Assembly (NCBI GenBank): GCA_963751245.1 | Contig: CAVVTR010000006.1 | Span: 1-64,000 of the forward strand | Source: CAVVTR01 sp963751245 | GTDB taxonomy: Bacteria; Acidobacteriota; Thermoanaerobaculia; Thermoanaerobaculales; Thermoanaerobaculaceae | Reading direction: 5' to 3' | Length of the DNA stretch: 64,000 nt | Shown here: piece by piece, positions 60,413 to 64,000 of the stretch | Layout: each line of letters starts with the position of its first letter | How positions within the stretch are numbered: position 1 is the stretch's first letter | Notes under the pieces: model-generated | What the model saw: only the letters and a program-made list of their open reading frames with translations | What the model was told of the DNA's origin: nothing | Databases searched by the model: none | Translations under genes and position numbers: made by a program

Positions 60413-63400
60413 TCAGCTCTCGCTGGGCGTGTCTGTCGTCTTGGAGTCGCTCCGCGCCGACACCGCCAGCCTGGCGAGCTGTTCGTACACGTTGAAGCGG
60501 CTGGAAACCTCGTGCTGCGCCATGGCCATGAGCATCTTGAAGCGCTCCGGATTCAGGCGCTCCACCATCCGGTAGCGCGTCTCGTTGCGGACGTACTGCT
60601 CGAGGGCGATCTTGGGCGCGCCCGAGTCGAGCTTGAGAGGCAGCTCACCGGCTGCGATGCGCCGCGGGTCCCAACGGTACAGCGGCCAGTACCCGGAGTC
60701 GACGGCGAGCTTCTGCTGGTCGATACCGAAAGCCAGGTCGTACCCGTGCGCGATGCAGTGGCTGTAGGCGATGACCAGGGAGGGGCCGGGGTAGGAGTCG
60801 GCCTCCTGCAGGGCCCGCACCGTCTGGGTGTCCTTGGCACCGAAGGCGACCCGGGCCACGTAGACGTTGCCGTAGGTCATGGCGATCATGCCCAGGTCCT
60901 TCTTGGGCAAGCTCTTGCCTGCCATGGCGAACTTGGCGGCGGCGCCGAGCGGCGTGGCCTTGGAGGCCTGGCCGCCGGTGTTGGAGTAGACCTCGGTGTC
61001 GAGGACGAGGACGTTGATGTCGCGGCCGGAGGCCAGGACGTGGTCCAGACCGCCATAGCCGATGTCGTACGCCCAGCCGTCGCCGCCGAGGGCCCACACG
61101 CTCTTCTTGACCAGGTAGTCGGCGAGGCGGTCGAGGCGCCGCGCCTGAGCGCTCTCCAGGGTGGCGAGCTTCTCGCGGAGGGCGGCGATGCGGTGCCGCT
61201 GGTCGGCGATGCCCTGCTCCGAGGTCTGGTCGGCGGCGAGGATCTCCTGGACCAGGTTGTCGCCGACATGGCCGGCGAGGGCGTGGAGGAGCTCCCGCGC
61301 CTGCTCGGAGTGCTTGTCGACGGCGAGGCGGAAGCCGAAGCTGAACTCCGCGTTGTCCTCGAACAGCGAGTTGGACCAGGCCGGCCCGCGGCCCTCGGCG
61401 TTGGTGGACCAGGGCGTCGTGGGCAGGTTGCCGCCGTAGATCGACGAGCAGCCGGTAGCGTTGCCGATCAGGGCGCGGTCACCGAAGAGCTGGCTGAGCA
61501 GCTTCACGTACGGGGTCTCGCCGCAGCCGGCGCAGGCGCCGGAGTACTGGAAGAGAGGCTCCATGAACTGCGAGCCCTTGACGTCCACCTTGAGGCGCGT
61601 GCGATCGGGGTCGGGGATGGCCAGGAAGAAGTCGTAGTTGACCCGCTCGGGCTCGCGCAGCGGCCGCTGCGGGTGCATGTCGATGGCCTTGTGCTTCGGG
61701 TTGGCCTTGTCCTTGGCCGGGCAGACCATGACGCACAGGTTGCAGCCGGTGCAGTCCTCCGGGGCGACCTGGATGGTGTACTTCCAGCCCTTGAAGTCGG
61801 GGGCCTTGTAGTCGATGGACTTGAAGGTCTCCGGGGCGTCGGCCAGGTGGTCGGGCTCGTAGACCTTGGCGCGGATCGCCGCGTGAGGGCAGACCATCGC
61901 GCACTTGTTGCACTGGATGCAGAGGGCGGCATCCCACACCGGGATCTCGAGGGCGATGTTCCGCTTCTCCCACTGGGTCGTGGACAGCGGCCAGGTTCCG
62001 TCGACCGGGAAGGCGCTCACCGGCAGGAGGTCGCCCTTGTTGGCCAGCATGACGGCGGTGACGCGCTTGACGAAGTCGGGAGCGGCCTCCGCCACGATCG
62101 GCGGCATGGTGCGGGTGGCGGTCACGGCGGCCGGGACCTCGACCTCGAAGAGGTGGGCCAGGGTGTGGTCCACGGCGGCGAAGTTCTTCTTGACGACCTC
62201 GTCGCCCTTCTTGCCGTAGGTCTTCTTGATGGCGTCCTTGATGCGCGCGATGGCGTCCTCGCGGGGCAGCACCCCGGAGATCGCGAAGAAGCACGTCTGC
62301 ATGATGGTGTTGATCCGCACCCCCATGCCGCTGTCGCCTCGCCACCTTGTAGGCGTCGATGACGTAGAACTTGAGCTTCTTGGCGAGAATCGCCTCCTGC
62401 ACCTCGCGCGGCAGCTGGTCCCAGATCTCGTCGGGACCGAACGGCGAGTTGAGAAGGAAGACGGCGCCGGGCTTGGCGTAGGCGAGGACGTCGTACTTGT
62501 CGAGGAAGACAACTGGTGGCACGCAACGAAGCTGCGCGCGGTCGACCAGGTAGGCGGAGCGGATGGGACGGGGCCCGAAGCGCAGGTGCGAGATGGTGAT
62601 CGCCCCGGCCTTCTTGGAGTCGTAGACGAAGTAGCCCTGAGCGAAGTTGTCGGTCTCCTCGCCGATGATCTTGATGGAGTTCTTGTTGGCGCCGACGGTG
62701 CCGTCGGAGCCGAGGCCGAAGAAGACGGCGCGCTTGACCTCGTCGGGCTCGATGTCGAAGTCGGCGTCCACGGGAAGCGAGGTGTGGGTCACGTCGTCGA
62801 CGATGCCGACGGTGAAGTGGTTCTGGGGCGCGTCGGCGGAGAGCTCGTCGCAGCACCGCCTTGACCATGGCCGGGGTGAACTCCTTGGAGGAGAGGCCGT
62901 AGCGGCCGCCGATCACGCGGGGCTCGCGGGCGAACGGGGAGGTGCCGGCGGCCCGGGCCTCCTGCAGTGCGGTCACGACGTCCATGTAGAGGGGCTCGCC
63001 GATGGAGCCGGGCTCCTTGGTGCGGTCGAGGACGGCAATGGCGCGGGCGGTGGCGGGGATGGCCGAGAGGAAGTCCGCGATGGAGAAGGGGCGGTAGAGG
63101 CGGACCTTGAGGAGGCCGACGCGCTCGCCGCGGCCGACGAGGTGCTCGACGGTCTCGTGGGCGGTCTCGGCGCCGGAGCCCATCAGCACGACGACGCGCT
63201 CCGCCTCGGGGTGGCCGACGTAGTCGAAGAGGTGGTAGGCGCGGCCGGTGACGGCGGCGAAACGGTCCATCGCCTTCTGCACCATCTCGGGGCAGGCGAG
63301 GTAGTAGGGGTTGCACGCCTCGCGAGCCTGGAAGAACGCGTCGGGGTTCTGCGCGGTGCCCCGGAGCACGGGGCGGTCGGGGGTGAGGGCCCGGCGCCGG

Positions 63401-64000
63401 TGCGCCGCGACGAGCTCGTCGTCGATCATGTGGCGCAGGTCGTCGTCGGTGAGCTCCTCGATCTTGGCGACCTCGTGGGAGGTGCGGAACCCGTCGAAGA
63501 AGTGCAGCAACGGCACGCGCGACTCGAGGGTGGCGGCCTGTGCCGATGCAGGCGAAGTCGTGGGCCTCCTGGACCGAGTTGGAGGCGAGCATGGCGAAGC
63601 CGGTCTGGCGGCAGGCCATGACGTCGGAGTGGTCGCCGAAGATCGACAGGGCGTGGGTCGCCACCGTGCGCGCAGACACGTGCATGCAGTAGGAGGTGAG
63701 CTCCCCGGCGATCTTGTACATGTTGGGGATCATGAGGAGCAGCCCCTGGGACGCGGTGAACGTGGTGGTCAGTGCGCCGGCCTGCAGCGCGCCGTGGACC
63801 GCCCCGGAGGCGCCTCCCTCGGACTGCATCTCGGCGACCTGGGGGATGGTGCCCCAGATGTTCTTCTTCCCTTGCGCCGACCACTCGTCGGAGAACTCGC
63901 CCATGGGCGAGGAGGGAGTGATGGGATAGATGGCAATCACCTCGTTGGTGCGGTGGGCCACCGAGGCGGCGGCCTCGTTCCCGTCCAAGGTGAGCTTGCG
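60413..64000 (-). CDS. nifJ: Pyruvate:ferredoxin oxidoreductase (nifJ), several frameshifts, N-terminus off window
   Basis: A single-chain PFOR of about 1200 codons oxidising pyruvate to acetyl-CoA with ferredoxin. The N-terminal part near 63990 reads LDGNEAAASVAHRTNEVIA and YPITPSSPMGEFSDEW. The ferredoxin domain has CIQCNKCAMVCPHAAI and CTGCNLCVMVCPAK. The TPP domain has GDGWAYDIGYGGLDHV and LDTEVYSNTGGQASKATPLG. Reading needs frame changes near 63544, 62850 and 62336 (each an apparent extra base) and a compensating pair between 62510 and 62537. The first few codons are beyond base 64000. Similarity survives every break, so errors in the sequence are likely, but a decayed gene cannot be excluded. 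Confidence 0.9.

Overview
The window is GC-rich (about 70 % by eye) bacterial chromosome with dense, short-spaced genes and frequent GTG starts. An outer membrane is implied by TonB-ExbB-ExbD and LptE. A von Willebrand A protein of the kind described as 'VWFA-related Acidobacterial', a secreted beta-propeller/PKD protein, and ferredoxin-dependent keto-acid oxidoreductases beside a TCA-type citrate synthase and fumarase together point to an Acidobacteriota-like organism, perhaps Thermoanaerobaculia-like. That placement is inference from gene content, not a phylogeny.

Layout. 1-1.75 kb: the 5' part of an IS1634-type transposase and a gene-poor stretch with a 92-bp direct repeat. 1.8-4.6 kb: a badly frameshifted secreted propeller/PKD protein. 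4.7-6.7 kb: tonB-exbB-exbD on the minus strand. 6.8-15.5 kb: a nucleotidyltransferase pair, queA, an M14 peptidase, a TerC protein, fumC and gltA. 15.6-18.0 kb: iorAB. 18.35-25.9 kb: a long plus-strand run (ribH, nusB, transglutaminase, DUF4388 protein, leuS, lptE, methyltransferase, peroxiredoxin). 25.95-29.5 kb: mutL, thiI and a polyferredoxin on the minus strand. 29.6-36.8 kb: acyl-CoA dehydrogenase, hsp20, VWA protein, LysE exporter, adenosine-specific kinase and an M28-fold protein. 36.9-45.1 kb: four overlapping genes for large membrane proteins and a polyprenyl-phosphate-type glycosyltransferase, a likely surface-glycan assembly unit. 45.1-47.4 kb: YbjN protein, GT4 glycosyltransferase and a secreted protein. 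47.4-53.7 kb: a self-cleaving HTH-S24 repressor divergent from imuA-imuB-dnaE2. 53.9-56.6 kb: small genes, two VOC genes (one broken), and a tRNA-Ser locus with partial tRNA copies and a 116-nt repeat. 56.7-64 kb: AEC transporter, PspC protein, sirtuin, radC, a dihydroorotate-dehydrogenase-like gene and a nearly full nifJ (PFOR) running off the right edge.

How it works together. Pyruvate (NifJ) and aryl or indole-pyruvate (IorAB) oxidation would feed acyl-CoA and reduced ferredoxin to citrate synthase and fumarase, with acyl-CoA dehydrogenase handling fatty-acid or amino-acid intermediates. The most regulated unit visible is the mutasome: a perfect TGACAAC-N4-GTTGTCA dyad sits in the imuA promoter next to a repressor that keeps the S24 Ser/Lys pair and an Ala-Gly cleavage site. 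The 36.9-45.1 kb block is the best candidate for a poorly described system.

Quality note. Single-base frame breaks occur in the propeller/PKD gene, dnaE2 (in a run of 8 G), the fourth-domain VOC gene and nifJ (at least five), and possibly at the end of the Agl23-like gene. They cluster toward the window ends and in G/C runs, so many may be sequencing or assembly errors rather than biology.
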